This document shows positions 55,039-63,242 of a DNA stretch of 64,000 nucleotides, in pieces. The DNA is from a bacterium. GTDB lineage: Bacteria; UBP6; UBA1177. The first letter of the stretch is position 1, and each line of letters starts with the position of its first letter. Below the pieces are notes generated by a model. That model was not told the DNA's origin. It saw only the letters and a list, made by a program, of their open reading frames with translations, and searched no databases. The stretch lies in NCBI GenBank assembly GCA_022703485.1, contig JAKLDO010000002.1, positions 1-64,000 on the forward strand, in the 5' to 3' direction. Position numbers and translations under genes: made by a program.

Positions 55039-55815
55039 TTAAAGTCCGATCACATTACAACCGCATCCACTGTCATTCGAACCGGCAGTATCTACGACAG
55101 AGATATCGTCTGTATCGGTTTCGAGATCATTTCCGTAAGCTGAATCTTCATCTGAATTGCTGTTGTCAGCTGTCTGGGATTCATCAGACGACTGATCTTC
55201 GTCACCGGTCTGATCATCATTTACAGCGATTTCGTCAATGACAGTCCCGTCATCTGTTGTATCTTCATCAATAAATATTTCATCAATGTCTATGATATCT
55301 TCATCGGCTTCACCTTCAAACAGGTCTTCATCAACGGGATCCTCATCCGCAACATTTTCGTCAGCCGCATCTTCATCAATAATGTCTTCGTCAACAATAT
55401 CTTCATCAATAATGTCCTCATCAGTGCAAACACCGAGATCACAAGGCTGAGTCAAAGCCGGCATCGAAGGAGAATCACAGTACGATTCACTTACAACTTC
55501 CGAAGTTTCAACTTTTGTGCAAGTTACGCTTCTTGACTGGAAACCCGGACCGCACATTTCAGAGCATTCGCCCCACTCTCCCGCCACCCATTCATAAGTG
55601 CAAGGAGGACTGCACGGCTGACTAGTCGCAGGTTTGGGTTTCGCATCACAGAGAGAATCGGGGGCAACATCGCCGGTAACAGGGTTTTTGCAATATACTT
55701 TTCTCACCTGAACACCGTCACATACGGCAGAACATTCCTTCCATGGACCCGCAACCCAGTCTCCATAAACAGAAACAGTAAGAAACAGCACCGATGCAAA
55801 TACCAGAAACTTCAT
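55039..55815 (-). CDS. Secreted thrombospondin type 1 repeat protein with acidic repeat tail
   Basis: The 258 residues have a signal peptide (residues 1-18, ending VYGDW). Two thrombospondin type 1 domains follow (WKECSAVCDGVQVRKVYC and WGECSEMCGPGFQSRSVTC), each with W-x-x-C, the Cys pattern and a closing PCSPPC or PCDLGVC. Then comes an acidic tract of about 100 residues built of DEDIIDEDIVDE-type units, and the C-terminus GCGCNVIGL. TSP1 domains are mainly animal and protist modules binding glycans or proteins; bacterial examples are few. There is no lipobox, so anchoring, if any, must use the C-terminal motif. It is transcribed from the divergent palindromic region toward the DUF285 array. 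Confidence 0.87.
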   Translation of the reverse strand: MKFLVFASVLFLTVSVYGDWVAGPWKECSAVCDGVQVRKVYCKNPVTGDVAPDSLCDAKPKPATSQPCSPPCTYEWVAGEWGECSEMCGPGFQSRSVTCTKVETSEVVSESYCDSPSMPALTQPCDLGVCTDEDIIDEDIVDEDIIDEDAADENVADEDPVDEDLFEGEADEDIIDIDEIFIDEDTTDDGTVIDEIAVNDDQTGDEDQSSDESQTADNSNSDEDSAYGNDLETDTDDISVVDTAGSNDSGCGCNVIGL

Positions 55816-55843
55816 TCATATCTCCATAAAACAGGTTGAAAAC

Positions 55844-55917
55844 GGGTCGATTATTTTTATTTGACCTGAAAAGTCAAATATTCATCATTTTTCCATAATT
55901 TGCTGTATAATCGACCC
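55844..55917. promoter_or_regulatory. Nested inverted repeats in a divergent promoter region
   Basis: GGGTCGATTAT (55844-55854) and its exact complement ATAATCGACCC (55907-55917) form an 11-base inverted repeat 52 bases apart. Between them ATTTGAC (55859-55865) and GTCAAAT (55873-55879) form a second, 7-base inverted repeat. The outer arms overlap the -10 element of each divergent promoter: the right arm overlaps TATAAT at 55906-55911, and the left arm overlaps the minus-strand -10 at 55850-55855. This arrangement suggests a shared regulator acting on both directions, possibly by looping. Confidence 0.6.
55850..55877 (-). promoter_or_regulatory. Predicted promoter for the thrombospondin-type gene
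   Basis: On the minus strand TTGACT (plus coordinates 55872-55877), a 16-base spacer and AATAAT (55850-55855) would start transcription about 30 bases before the ATG at 55815. Its -10 lies in the left arm of the outer inverted repeat. Confidence 0.5.
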
Positions 55918-56024
55918 TGTACGGAGGTCGCATTTCACAATCAGGAAAATGATTTTTTGATAATTAAATATAAATATGGATACTAAATACAGCATTTTAT
56001 CTTTATCACTTAGTGGAGAAGACC

Positions 56025-57101
56025 ATGAAAAAGATCATTTTTGCTGTCTTTAGCGTCCTGCTCATGGCGGCATGTTCAAACACGACAAATTCATCCAATG
56101 ACGGAAACACGCTTCCTGACACTGATGAGATAAATGATGAACAGTCAGATTTGTCAAATGACGAAGCCGCCGACAACACGCCCGATGAGGACTTGTCCGA
56201 CGAAGTTTTAACGGAGTCGGATGAGACTGCTGACGAGACTACGGATGAAATAACCGATGAAGAAATTCCCGATGATCCCGGTGCAATAGATCGCGGTGAG
56301 CCAGTTCACGGAAGAGTCATTCTTCAGAGCTATCCGGAAAGTGATAAAAATTCAGCATGGATATCTGCGAACTTTTATGACAAACCGATGAGGCTTGACG
56401 CTTTCAGTCCTTTCCAGCCTTCGATCCAGAAGCTTGGACTTAAAAAAGGCGCCTGCTCGATATTTATCGCCGATATCAATGCCGCATGCAACCCGCAGTG
56501 CGGAAATGATGAATTCTGCAATGCCGAGTCAAAATGCGAAAAGTTCTCGGTCTCCCAGTCAGCAGGAAAGATAACCGTATCGGACACCGATGCTGAAGTA
56601 TCAATGGACTACAGTCCCGATGAATGGTTCCCCGGATATTACCAGACGGAGTTCCCCGCAGACGGACTTTATTCTCAGGCTGTCATAACCGCAAGTGCCG
56701 CAGGTGAAACCCTCCCCGCCTTCACAATGTCGGTCAAAGCTCCAAAATATTCAGACATCACCGTCGGGGACAACGGGACAGTGAATCTGTATGACGATAA
56801 GAACACGGAGATAAAATGGACTCCCGACGGAAATGATAATGCAGAAATGCTTCTGATCATAAATTTCGGATGGCACGGAGCTCCTCCTGAAGCGACAATA
56901 ATCTGCTCTGCTAAGGACTCTGCCGGAAAGATCGTGATCGACAAGGATATATCTGTACTTGCTCCTCTTGCCGGAGGTCCATCACTTTTTCCGCACGGGT
57001 CATATTTATTTAAAATGACATCTGTTAGAAAGGTGATAGATGGAAAGAACATCGAGCTGTGGGCGGCGTTCGTCTATGGCGCAAACCCGGTCCACGAGTA
57101 G
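56025..57101 (+). CDS. Acidic-linker lipoprotein, first of a paralogous pair
   Basis: The ATG at 56025 is used, since it gives a standard lipoprotein signal ending MAAC (Cys near residue 17); GGAGA lies upstream. A strongly acidic linker (residues 30-85, DETADETTDE type) precedes a folded part of about 260 residues. The folded part contains GACSIFIADINAACNPQC, CNAESKC, NFGWHGAPPEATIICSA and PLFPHGSY-like segments, all matched in the next gene. Six Cys in the central part suggest disulfides. I do not recognise the domain. It is the first gene of the six-gene operon, with TATAAT at 55906 and a leader of roughly 100 bases. Confidence 0.87.
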   Translation: MKKIIFAVFSVLLMAACSNTTNSSNDGNTLPDTDEINDEQSDLSNDEAADNTPDEDLSDEVLTESDETADETTDEITDEEIPDDPGAIDRGEPVHGRVILQSYPESDKNSAWISANFYDKPMRLDAFSPFQPSIQKLGLKKGACSIFIADINAACNPQCGNDEFCNAESKCEKFSVSQSAGKITVSDTDAEVSMDYSPDEWFPGYYQTEFPADGLYSQAVITASAAGETLPAFTMSVKAPKYSDITVGDNGTVNLYDDKNTEIKWTPDGNDNAEMLLIINFGWHGAPPEATIICSAKDSAGKIVIDKDISVLAPLAGGPSLFPHGSYLFKMTSVRKVIDGKNIELWAAFVYGANPVHE

Positions 57102-57110
57102 GAGGGAGCA

Positions 57111-58130
57111 ATGAAAAACATAATACTGACAGCGGTCTTCGTTTCGATATTCATCATATCGTGCGCAAATTCCACTAACAAGGTACAGGGAGGCGACGAT
57201 CAGGTCCAGCCTGATGAAACAGCTGATGAAACAGCTGACGACATCTCCGACGATCTATCCGACGACATCTCCGACGAAATTTTAACTGATCCTGACGAAC
57301 CGGTGAGCGATGATGACACCTTTATCGGCGGACTTGATCTGGGAGAGCCTGTCGCAGGACAGATCTCGATACTTGCAAACGGCTATGACGGAGCGGCAAG
57401 TTCAGGATATGTCACCGCGGCATTTTATGATTCACCGGTCCATTTCGATGCTTTCTCGACCTATCCCGACCTTCACTCCGAAAAAGCAAAGACCGGGAAA
57501 TGCGCGATCTACATAGCTGAGAACGCCGCATGCAACCCGGCATGTGATTTCGATGAATACTGCTCAAAGGATTCAAAATGTGTCAAATCTCCTGCGATGG
57601 TGGGGGCCGGAGCCATCACGATAAGCGCCAACGGACAGTCATTATTCCTGAGTTTTGATGAATATTTCGGTTATTTCTCTGAAAACAACATAGCCGGAAT
57701 GAACAGTGAACCTGACATCACAGTGCAGGTTGACGGCGATATGGTCGAAAAATTCACGACTGTGATACCGACTCCGCCTCTGGTGCTTCTCAACATAAGC
57801 AATTTTGAGATCGCTCTGCATGATGATGAAGATACCGTGATAACATGGGAGCAGTCCGGGAACGACGGCGAAATTATATACATCGTTCTGAATTTCGGAT
57901 GGCACGGAGCTCCTCCTGAAGCTGTGATACTGTGCGCCGCCCCTGATGCCGACGGATCTCTGACAATTTCAAAAGAGATATCGAAACTTGCGCCCCTCAA
58001 CGGAGGAGCCGGACTTGAACCTCACGGATCGTATGCCATGAGAATAAACAGATCTGTCGTCAATTCCAATTACGGAAAGATACTGATAAGGTCAGGCTTC
58101 AACTTCTATGTGAATGTCAGACATGAATAA
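57111..58130 (+). CDS. Acidic-linker lipoprotein, second of a paralogous pair
   Basis: The 339 residues have lipobox IISC (Cys near residue 19), an acidic linker (DETADETADDISDD type) and a folded domain like that of the preceding protein: GKCAIYIAENAACNPAC, CSKDSKC, NFGWHGAPPEAVILCAA and LEPHGSYAMRI. The pair arose by duplication, and conservation is strongest around GWHGAPPEA, which may mark a functional surface. GGAGGGAG precedes the ATG, 9 bases after the first gene. The end overlaps the dikinase-like gene by 8 bases (ATGAATAA), so its translation is coupled to that protein. Function unknown; a partner of the dikinase-like lipoprotein is plausible. Confidence 0.87.
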   Translation: MKNIILTAVFVSIFIISCANSTNKVQGGDDQVQPDETADETADDISDDLSDDISDEILTDPDEPVSDDDTFIGGLDLGEPVAGQISILANGYDGAASSGYVTAAFYDSPVHFDAFSTYPDLHSEKAKTGKCAIYIAENAACNPACDFDEYCSKDSKCVKSPAMVGAGAITISANGQSLFLSFDEYFGYFSENNIAGMNSEPDITVQVDGDMVEKFTTVIPTPPLVLLNISNFEIALHDDEDTVITWEQSGNDGEIIYIVLNFGWHGAPPEAVILCAAPDADGSLTISKEISKLAPLNGGAGLEPHGSYAMRINRSVVNSNYGKILIRSGFNFYVNVRHE

Positions 58131-60057
58131 GATATACTTTTTTATACTTGTGATCGTCGTTCTTTCCTGTTCAAATGACAGAAAAGATGCGGACTTCACC
58201 TGTCTGTGGCTTGAAGATTCAAGACCTGAGGAGCTTGCGCAGCTCGGATGTCCTGACGATCACGCTGCACTTGCAGGAGATCCTCCCTCTTCCGCACTTC
58301 CAGCCAACAAAAGCACTTTGTTCTTAATTGAGAGGAACAAGGAAAATAAGATCCATTTCTTCGACTCTCAGAAATGGCGTCATTTCTCTTTTGCGACTGA
58401 AAAGCTTGAAGGTTATCCCGACCTTTCGGCATTCAATTCAGAAATGTACTACAGCCAGAAAAGAAGGCTTTATCTGGGCACCGTGACCCGCTTCCTCTCT
58501 TCTGAGATCTATGCTCTTGAGATAGCGCCTATTGATAAAGCGAGCCCTGAAATGATCGAAGAGACATATAACCTTGTGAAAAAAGCGATCAAATGGAACG
58601 CCGATCTCCGTTACCACCCGACCTCGAACGCTCTTGAAATGGAGTCACGGCTTCCAAAGAATGTGCCGATCGTATATACGAAAGAACTTTATGACGGGGC
58701 TGAGTTCCAGGGGCTGAATCTGGGAAGAACGATAGGAAAGATCGTTTTCATAGACCTTGAAAACCTCGACAGCACCTATATTTCAAGGACAGATATCGTT
58801 GTTCTTGATAGAGTTCCCAACGACATTTCAGCCTGTGCCGGAATAATAACGGCCGAATTTCAGACTCCCCTTTCACATGTAAATCTGCTCAGCATCAACC
58901 GCGGAACTCCCAACATGGCCTACACAAAAGCTCTTGAGGATGAGTCCATAAAAACGCTTGAGGGGAAATGGGCCGAACTTACCGTAAATGCAGACGGGTT
59001 CACGATAAAGGCATCCACAAAAGAGGAAGGTGAAACTTTCTGGGAATCGCTCAGACCGCCTGAAGTGCAGAGACCTGAAATAGATCTGACGGTCAAAGAG
59101 ATAATAAATGTTGATGATATCGGCATTGATTCAATACCTTATGCAGGCGGCAAGGCGGCTCATTATGCAGAGCTTAGAAAGCTGAAAGATACTATTCCTG
59201 TCGAAAAGGCCTTTGTTGTGCCTATATCTTTCTATGATGATTTCATAAGAAGTAACGGAATAGATGCTAAGATCTCGGCAATGCTCAAGGATGAAAAGTT
59301 CCAGAATGACGGTCTTTACAGGAAAGCGGCACTTGCAGAGCTTCGTGATCTGATAAAAAATTCCGCTCTTGATGCAGCTGCTGAAAAAAAGATCGCTGAT
59401 GTCATTGCGGCGGAATATGCTGCCGACCAGCCTGTGCGGTTCCGTTCAAGTTCAAATGCCGAGGACCTTGAATCGTTCAACGGTGCAGGACTTTACGAAT
59501 CGAAAAGCTATAAGCCCGGAGATCCTCAGAAAACGATAGCCAATACCGTGAAAGAGGTCTGGGCAAGCCTATGGTCGCAAGCCGCATTTGAAGAAAGGGA
59601 ATGGGCGAAAGTCGATCATTCGTATTGCGGAATGGCTTTACTTTTCCACAGAAGCTATCCCGATGAAGTAGAAAAGGCGAACGGTGTCGCGATAACTGCA
59701 AATCCTTTCGATCCTCCGCCCGGAGGACAGGCTGCTTATTATGTGAATGTCCAGAAAGGCGCGATCTCTGTAGCAAACCCTGAACCCGGCATTACACCTG
59801 ATTCGTTCCTTTACTACAAACCGCCTGCAGGTCAGGGTGAGATGACATATCTTTCCTTTTCGAGCGAAACAGGCGGCGCAACTGTGATGGAATTCGATGA
59901 GATAGTGACGCTCGTCAAAGCGCTTTACACGCTTCACAACCATTTCCATAAAATATACAGAAGTGAACCTTTCGGAATGGATGTGGAATTTAAACTTATC
60001 GATGATGACAGGAAGCTCGTCATAAAGCAGGCGAGACCTTATCCTTTCAAGAATTAA
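58123..60057 (+). CDS. Lipoprotein with phosphohistidine-swivel and PEP/pyruvate dikinase nucleotide-binding domains
   Basis: The ATG at 58123 gives 644 residues with lipobox VLSC (Cys near residue 15). An N-terminal part of about 170 residues of unknown type is followed by a swivel domain (about 190-285). Its TPLSHVNLLSINRGTPN carries the His that is phosphorylated in PEP synthases and glucan water dikinases. The PPDK N-terminal ATP-binding domain follows (about 345-640), with GGKAAHYAELR, FRSSSNAEDLESFNGAGLYES, WASLWSQAAFEER and GVAITANPF; the Arg and Glu-Asp of the nucleotide site are present. The swivel precedes the ATP domain, the reverse of PEP synthase, and no PEP/pyruvate-binding barrel is present. 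An enzyme of this kind behind a lipid anchor is unexpected, because ATP is scarce outside the cytoplasm. Substrate unknown. Confidence 0.88.
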   Translation: MNKIYFFILVIVVLSCSNDRKDADFTCLWLEDSRPEELAQLGCPDDHAALAGDPPSSALPANKSTLFLIERNKENKIHFFDSQKWRHFSFATEKLEGYPDLSAFNSEMYYSQKRRLYLGTVTRFLSSEIYALEIAPIDKASPEMIEETYNLVKKAIKWNADLRYHPTSNALEMESRLPKNVPIVYTKELYDGAEFQGLNLGRTIGKIVFIDLENLDSTYISRTDIVVLDRVPNDISACAGIITAEFQTPLSHVNLLSINRGTPNMAYTKALEDESIKTLEGKWAELTVNADGFTIKASTKEEGETFWESLRPPEVQRPEIDLTVKEIINVDDIGIDSIPYAGGKAAHYAELRKLKDTIPVEKAFVVPISFYDDFIRSNGIDAKISAMLKDEKFQNDGLYRKAALAELRDLIKNSALDAAAEKKIADVIAAEYAADQPVRFRSSSNAEDLESFNGAGLYESKSYKPGDPQKTIANTVKEVWASLWSQAAFEEREWAKVDHSYCGMALLFHRSYPDEVEKANGVAITANPFDPPPGGQAAYYVNVQKGAISVANPEPGITPDSFLYYKPPAGQGEMTYLSFSSETGGATVMEFDEIVTLVKALYTLHNHFHKIYRSEPFGMDVEFKLIDDDRKLVIKQARPYPFKN

Positions 60058-60078
60058 CAACTGTAATAAAGGTTTAAG

Positions 60079-62004
60079 ATGAACAACAGGATCCAGGGTG
60101 CAGGACTTATCTTCACCGCTTTGGCGGTACTTATCGCAGTTCTCATTGTGATCGGGATGTATTCAAGTTCAGATGCCACGCAGTTCCAGGGTATCGCAGA
60201 TTCCACTGAGACCGTGATAAATTCCGAAAGTTCGGTCGAGATACAGAAGATACTTGTCATGGAAGGGCAGAAAGTGAATGCGGGTGAAAAGCTCGCCGAG
60301 CTTACGAACCCTGAACTTTCGCTCAGGATATCGGACATAAACAATCAGCTTCTTCAGCTCGTTTCTGAGAAAGGGATGGGAAAGGCTGAGATAAGATCCA
60401 AACTGATACAGGTCAGAGCGGCACAGCAGGCGGCGGTCAACGATCTCAATTCACAGATAAGGTCGCTTGAGAACCAGCTGAAGATAAACATGGAGCTTTC
60501 AAGCGGTCTGAAAAGCATAGAGATCAATAAAAATCAGGGCGACCTCAAAAACCCGATAAGGCTTCAGATAGAGTCGCTGAAACAGGAGATCGAGGATAGA
60601 AAAAAGGAATTCGGGGCTTCAGCGCAGATGTACCTCGATATGCTTGCAAACTCGGACGCACCGGTAAAGATCCAGATGGAAAGGCTTAAAGAAGAGCTTG
60701 AAATGCTCACCGAGAAAAGTCAGAACCTCGCAGTTTTCGCACCTTTTGAAGGCATAATCGGCAGTGTATTTTTCAAAGGAGGAGAAAAGATAGCTCCGTT
60801 CACTCCGATACTTTCGATAAATAAAAAAGAGCCTTCCATCGTCAAAGGCTACATTCACGAATCGCTTTATTCCAAAATAGCGGCAGGCGACCCTGTGACG
60901 GTCATTTCAATAGACGGTAAAAAGAAGGTTAAGGGTGAAGTTGCAGGACTTGGCAACAGGATCGTCCCCTACCCTGTGAGACTTCTCAAGATCGCTACAT
61001 TTCAGCTCTGGGGCCGCGAGATAACTGTAAAGATCCCTGAATCGAACGGACTGATCCTCGGCGAAAAAGTGACAATAGTATTTGAAGAGAACCCTGTAGG
61101 CGGAATATTCTCAAAGCTTCTCTCTTTACTTGCTCCTGACAAACTTAGTGCAAAGGAAAAGACCGGCACTGACACAGTTGAAATAAAATGGGACGGATCT
61201 GTAAAAATAGAGGCTTCAGGCGCAGTCTATCTTGAAAAAGAGAACCTTTTTGCGATCGTATCGGATGAAACGGAAAAGAAAAGCCCTGTCATCTATCTCA
61301 CAGCTTTGGACGGAACCGTTAAAAAGGCCGCAGTAATTTCAGGTCTTGATAAGATCGATGATGTGGAATCTATCTGCAAAGCGGGAGATGACGAGTTCAT
61401 CGTTGCATCATCGCTAAGCCGCAATAAAAAGGGAAAGCTCAGGGAAAACCGCCAAACGGCGGCGATGATAAAAATGGAGAACGGCGAGTTTAGACTGACA
61501 GCAAGGGCGGATCTTTACGCCATGCTTGAAAAATTCGCCGCATCAGCTGATAGCGGACTTGCATCATTTATCAAAAAAGGGATGTCAGAAGGGACCCTTG
61601 ATATCGAAGGGATATCTGCTGAAGGTAACGACCTTCTTATCTCTTTCAAAGATCCGCTTTTCAATGACAGGCCTCTCATAATGAAAATAAGCGGTTTTCG
61701 CGCAATGTTCGATTCACAGAAAATCGATCCTGCAGTTGCGTCCCACTTCACAGTAGAAGGAATTCCCGCAAATGAAAGGATCTCCGACATACTGCACAGA
61801 GAAGGCGTCATCCATTTCACAGCTTCATGCAGTTCAGGCAAATGCGGAGGATTTTACAGATATGAAAAAGGAAAAGCCGTACTTATAAAGCACTTTGACG
61901 GCCTGAAACCTGAAGGTATGGCTTTTAACGCTTCCGGTTCTTTTTTCATATTCTTTGATGAAGGCGGCAAAGGAAATTCAAGGTTCACGGAGATAAAAAA
62001 ATGA
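60079..62004 (+). CDS. HlyD-like membrane protein fused to a DUF3616-like propeller domain
   Basis: The 641 residues begin with a membrane helix (about residues 9-28). A lipoyl/barrel-sandwich half with VMEGQKVNAGEKLAELTNPE, a long coiled coil (about 75-210) and the second half with FAPFEGIIGSVFFKGGEKI follow, the classic layout of HlyD/AcrA-type adaptor proteins. A beta-barrel region follows near residues 250-340. The C-terminal 270 residues are a different, propeller-like domain (AVYLEKENLFAIVSDETE, DDVESICKAGDDEFIVASS) that resembles DUF3616. Adaptors usually stop after the beta-barrel, so this fusion is unusual. The stop overlaps the TolC-like gene (ATGA). An ABC or RND inner-membrane pump is not in the window. 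Confidence 0.86.
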   Translation: MNNRIQGAGLIFTALAVLIAVLIVIGMYSSSDATQFQGIADSTETVINSESSVEIQKILVMEGQKVNAGEKLAELTNPELSLRISDINNQLLQLVSEKGMGKAEIRSKLIQVRAAQQAAVNDLNSQIRSLENQLKINMELSSGLKSIEINKNQGDLKNPIRLQIESLKQEIEDRKKEFGASAQMYLDMLANSDAPVKIQMERLKEELEMLTEKSQNLAVFAPFEGIIGSVFFKGGEKIAPFTPILSINKKEPSIVKGYIHESLYSKIAAGDPVTVISIDGKKKVKGEVAGLGNRIVPYPVRLLKIATFQLWGREITVKIPESNGLILGEKVTIVFEENPVGGIFSKLLSLLAPDKLSAKEKTGTDTVEIKWDGSVKIEASGAVYLEKENLFAIVSDETEKKSPVIYLTALDGTVKKAAVISGLDKIDDVESICKAGDDEFIVASSLSRNKKGKLRENRQTAAMIKMENGEFRLTARADLYAMLEKFAASADSGLASFIKKGMSEGTLDIEGISAEGNDLLISFKDPLFNDRPLIMKISGFRAMFDSQKIDPAVASHFTVEGIPANERISDILHREGVIHFTASCSSGKCGGFYRYEKGKAVLIKHFDGLKPEGMAFNASGSFFIFFDEGGKGNSRFTEIKK

Positions 62005-63242
62005 TAAAAAGGACCCTTTTCATCGCACTCTGCACATTTCTCTGGACCGTTCTTTGCGGAAAAGACCTGACGATCGCAGAATACATAAAAAAGACGGGCG
62101 ATGATCCGAGACTGAAAGGCAAGTTAGAGATGAGCGGCACTTTCGGCGGATCCAAGAACACTCCTCTTCTGAAGGGTGTAGAGTTCAGGACAGAAACGAA
62201 GAACTTTGACATAATGCAGCAGAAATACGCATTCAGGTTCTATTTCAAGGGACTGGGCGAGACAAAGTCATCCAATGCAGTGCTTCAGAACTACAAAGAC
62301 CTTTATGCGGCAGAATACAAGATAGATATGATAGACATTCTGCTTGAACGATATACTTTGGTCCTTGAAAACATCGAGATAAAGAAGAACATCGAACTTC
62401 TTGATTCACTTACCGCGGTGCTTGAGGACAAAGTGGCCGTGCTTCGCAAAATGAGCTCCATTTCGCAGGACACCAGTCTTACGGAGATCGTGGATGCCGA
62501 AGAGAAGATAACAGACATCGAGCTTGAGAAGATAGAGCTTGAGAACAGGGCCAACTCAATTGAACTGATGGTCATGGAGCAGACCGGCGGCGACTCCAAG
62601 CCCGCATTTCATAACGAAAAGCTGATAACCATTGATGATATTGAGAAAAAGATACTTGTCATGGAAAAGGCGGAACATGAGCCTGATGTCCTTGTTGAGT
62701 ACAGGAAACAGAGAGTGGAGCTCGCTGAGAGCGAACTGCAGATGGAAAAGGCGAAGACCTATGACTTTTTCAATTACTTCTCCCTTGACTATGACACTGA
62801 TGAATGGGAAACCCCGAGGAATTCGTTCTCTATCGGTCTTGCAGTGAACATTCCGGGGATCAAGAACGATCAGGTGGACATTTCAAGGAAAAAAGCCGAT
62901 CTTATCGAAGAGAAGATGAAATGCGAAACAGAGAGCAGTGAAAATGAAAAGAGCATAAAGAACAACATCCGCTCGATAAAAAGGCAGATAAAACAGTACC
63001 GTGTCCTTCTTGAGAAGAACCGTGACAGCGAAGCATCGACCTCACTTGCAAAATATTCCGCGATGGAAGGAGCCGACCCGCTTACAATACTTAAGATCAA
63101 GGAGAGGATCATAAAGAACGAAATGAAGATGCAGTCGATACTTTTCAGGATCTACATAAGATACATCACTCTGCTGAATCTGACAGGCGTTATTCCTGAA
63201 AACCCTGATGAGAACCATCTTCTGGGGAGTTCTGCCAAATGA
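62001..63242 (+). CDS. TolC-like outer-membrane factor
   Basis: The 413 residues start with a signal peptide (ending VLCGK) and contain two long alpha-helical hairpins with heptad character (about residues 115-200 and 225-390). Between them short strand-rich segments such as RTETKNFDIMQQKYAFRFYF and NSFSIGLAVNIPG near residue 275 have the amphipathic pattern and GL-x-x-NIP-type motif seen in TolC-family strands. Length agrees with the family. It is coupled both to the HlyD-like gene upstream and the VTC gene downstream by ATGA overlaps. Together with the HlyD-like protein it would form a periplasm-spanning duct, but the energising pump is not seen here. Confidence 0.85.
   Translation: MIKRTLFIALCTFLWTVLCGKDLTIAEYIKKTGDDPRLKGKLEMSGTFGGSKNTPLLKGVEFRTETKNFDIMQQKYAFRFYFKGLGETKSSNAVLQNYKDLYAAEYKIDMIDILLERYTLVLENIEIKKNIELLDSLTAVLEDKVAVLRKMSSISQDTSLTEIVDAEEKITDIELEKIELENRANSIELMVMEQTGGDSKPAFHNEKLITIDDIEKKILVMEKAEHEPDVLVEYRKQRVELAESELQMEKAKTYDFFNYFSLDYDTDEWETPRNSFSIGLAVNIPGIKNDQVDISRKKADLIEEKMKCETESSENEKSIKNNIRSIKRQIKQYRVLLEKNRDSEASTSLAKYSAMEGADPLTILKIKERIIKNEMKMQSILFRIYIRYITLLNLTGVIPENPDENHLLGSSAK

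Noticed and set aside
55039-55450. A low-complexity plus-strand frame rich in Ser
   Set aside because: It is the complement of the acidic DED repeat of the thrombospondin-type gene, giving Ser/Ile runs by base composition alone.
60054-60344. A minus-strand frame over the start of the HlyD-like gene
   Set aside because: No ribosome site or recognisable motif, and it is antisense to a gene with a clear adaptor layout.
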